Position numbers and translations under genes: made by a program. DNA of 64,000 nucleotides from contig JAIQFD010000002.1 of NCBI GenBank assembly GCA_020073495.1, positions 124,001-188,000 on the forward strand, given 5' to 3'. The notes below the pieces were generated by a model. The model had not been told where the DNA came from, did not search any database, and was given only the letters and a program-made list of their open reading frames with translations. This stretch comes from Terriglobia bacterium (lineage in GTDB: Bacteria > Acidobacteriota > Terriglobia > Terriglobales > Acidobacteriaceae). Positions 62,587 through 64,000 of this stretch are shown piece after piece (the stretch's first letter is position 1; each line of letters begins with the position of its first letter).

Positions 62587-63533
62587 TGTCCTTCCACTCG
62601 GGCTTTGTCTCCATCATCGGACGTCCGAACGCGGGCAAGTCCACGCTGCTGAACGCGCTGGTGGGCGAGAAGGTCGCGATCGTCACCCACAAGCCCCAGA
62701 CCACGCGGAATCGCATCCAGGGCTTCGTGAATGTCGAGGCTAAGAAGGGAAGACCGGCGGGGCAGATCATCTTCATCGACACGCCCGGCGTCCACAAGCC
62801 GGACACGCCCCTGAACAGAAAGCTGATGCGAGAGGTCCATGACGCGCTCGAGTCCCGCGACCTCATCCTGCTGATCGTGGACGTCACGCAGAGATTCGGC
62901 CCCGGCGACCGCTTCACGCTCGATCTGGTAAAGAAGGCCGGCGGCCCGGCGTTTCTCCTGCTCAACAAGATCGACGTGGTGGAGAAGGGAAAGCTGCTGC
63001 CCATCATCGCCGAGTGGAGCAAGCAGCACGACTTCAAGGAGATCATTCCCCTTTCCGCGCTGAAGAAGGACGGGCTCGACCTGCTGGTGGACAAAGTCAT
63101 CGAAAACCTGCCCGAAGGCCCGCGCTATTTCCCCAAGGACCAGATCACCGACCAGCCCGAGCGCTTCCTCGCGGCCGAGATCGTGCGCGAAAAGGTGCTG
63201 TTCGATACCGCGCAGGAAGTTCCCTACGCGGCGACAGTGATCGTGGAACAGTTCGAAGAGGGGCCGAAGCTGACGCGCATCGCCGCCACCATTTATGTGG
63301 AGCGCGATGGGCAGAAGAAGATCATCGTGGGGAGGGGTGGCGAGATGATCAAGCGCATCGGCACCGAGGCTCGCTACGAGATCGAGCGCCTGCTGGGAAC
63401 GAAAGTGTTCCTGGAGTTGTTCGTGAAAGTTCGCCCCGGATGGCGCGAATCGCGGCAGTTCCTGGAAGAGCTCGACTGGCGGAAGCAGCTTGAGAGCCTA
63501 GCAACCCCCGAAGAACCGGAGGCGGGCAGCTAG
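62586..63533 (+). CDS. era: GTPase Era
   Basis: 315 residues. Ras-like GTPase acting in 30S assembly. G1 SIIGRPNAGKSTLLNALVG, G2 TRNRIQGF, G3 FIDTPGVH, G4 LNKIDVV, then the C-terminal KH domain (VERDGQKKIIVGRGGEMIKR, LFVKVRPGWRESRQFLEEL). An 8-residue insertion (VEAKKGRPA) between G2 and G3 is small. Start ATG overlaps the previous stop as TGATG. Confidence 0.97.
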   Translation: MSFHSGFVSIIGRPNAGKSTLLNALVGEKVAIVTHKPQTTRNRIQGFVNVEAKKGRPAGQIIFIDTPGVHKPDTPLNRKLMREVHDALESRDLILLIVDVTQRFGPGDRFTLDLVKKAGGPAFLLLNKIDVVEKGKLLPIIAEWSKQHDFKEIIPLSALKKDGLDLLVDKVIENLPEGPRYFPKDQITDQPERFLAAEIVREKVLFDTAQEVPYAATVIVEQFEEGPKLTRIAATIYVERDGQKKIIVGRGGEMIKRIGTEARYEIERLLGTKVFLELFVKVRPGWRESRQFLEELDWRKQLESLATPEEPEAGS

Positions 63534-63539
63534 CCACCC

Positions 63540-64000
63540 CTACTCCTTTACTGCAATCCCCAGTGTTTTCATTTTCCTGTAAAGGTGTGACCGCTCCAGC
63601 CCCAGCACCTCCGCCGTCCGGCTGACGTTGCCGTGGTTTTCGTCCAGCTTCTTGAGGATGTAGTCGCGCTCGTATGCCTCCCGCGCCTGGTGCAGGGTCG
63701 AGAACTCCGGACGCGCGCGGCGGCTTCCGTCGCGATAGACCAGCGGCGGCAGGTGCTTGCGTTCCAGCTTCTGCGCCGTGGGATTCATGATCACCATGCG
63801 CTCGATGACGTTGCGCAGCTCGCGTACGTTGCCCGGCCAGGAGTAGCGCATCAGGACTTCGATGGCGTCGTCGTGGATCTCCTTCGGGCGACGGCTGTAA
63901 GTCAACGAAACCTCCTTCAGGAAATGCCGCGCCAAAGCCGGGACGTCTTCCTTGCGCTCGCGCAGTGGCGGCACGAAAAAGGGGATCACGTTCAGCCGGT
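63540..64000 (-). CDS. Sigma-54-dependent activator (NtrC family), C-terminal part only
   Basis: 153 visible residues; the N-terminus lies outside the window. End of the AAA+ domain: NVIPFFVPPLRERKEDVPAL, then LMRYSWPGNVRELRNVIERM, followed by a Fis-type helix-turn-helix (ENHGNVSRTAEVLGLERSHL, YRKMKTLGI). This combination is diagnostic of RpoN-dependent transcriptional activators. Sensor domain and targets cannot be seen. Convergent with era (6 bp gap). Confidence 0.95.
   Translation of the reverse strand, partial: RLNVIPFFVPPLRERKEDVPALARHFLKEVSLTYSRRPKEIHDDAIEVLMRYSWPGNVRELRNVIERMVIMNPTAQKLERKHLPPLVYRDGSRRARPEFSTLHQAREAYERDYILKKLDENHGNVSRTAEVLGLERSHLYRKMKTLGIAVKE

Overview
The window is a 64 kb piece of a GC-rich bacterial chromosome with a Gram-negative envelope (lpxB, an MsbA-like exporter, LptE, a beta-barrel outer-membrane protein). 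The style suggests Acidobacteriota, most likely class Terriglobia: MacB-like permeases, a Ser/Thr kinase fused to TPRs, many secreted TPR proteins, a broken kinase/TPR tail of a type common in that phylum, and intergenic repeats built on CGGCTAAAGCCG, TAGCTAGTAG and CTCTGCGTTCTCTGCG. The taxonomic call is inference from style, not from a marker gene tree.

Layout. 1-13 kb: partial endonuclease IV, leuS, pyrF, an RlpA-like protein, thiD, a TPR protein, a PspC/zinc-ribbon protein, rubrerythrin, an alpha/beta hydrolase, aroA and tRNA-Lys(UUU). 13-23 kb is the most accessory part: secreted proteins, a TMTC-like membrane protein with TPRs, a decayed gene tail, two copies of a ~110 bp direct repeat about 3 kb apart, and a two-component system divergent from a beta-barrel/lactonase/ribbon-helix-helix operon with a perfect palindrome between them. 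23-33 kb: periplasmic PPIase, malQ, hemerythrin, 3-hydroxyacyl-CoA dehydrogenase, two orphan MacB-type permeases and a MidA-like methyltransferase. 33-40 kb (minus strand): ABC exporter, secreted Vps62/NPP1-like protein, lpxB, and an M1-aminopeptidase-like protein whose zinc site is lost. 40-47 kb: kinase-TPR protein, a small exported protein, FabF-type synthase, HemW and threonine aldolase. 47-64 kb is mostly housekeeping: acyl-CoA dehydrogenase, meaB-mce, tsaB-rimI, a tightly overlapping operon psd-pssA-asd-like-lptE-holA, an arylamine N-acetyltransferase, rpsT, a Ycf46-like AAA protein, phoH-ybeY-corC/hlyC-era, and the C-terminus of a sigma-54 activator.

The most notable observation is at 47522-47743. 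A short gene translationally coupled to an SRPBCC gene reads as an Rdx/SelW-type thioredoxin-like protein only if an in-frame UGA at 47552-47554 is decoded as selenocysteine (Cys-Phe-Phe-Sec). A hairpin with a G-rich apical loop begins 11 nt after the UGA, as expected for a bacterial SECIS. A conventional gene caller misses this gene.

Other points worth following are the pseudo-M1 peptidase with TPRs, an Asd-family pseudoenzyme inside the phospholipid/LptE operon, the CTTAAG-N5-CTTAAG site beside the two-component system, and several genes whose -10 element lies 6-14 nt before the start codon, implying leaderless or nearly leaderless mRNAs.
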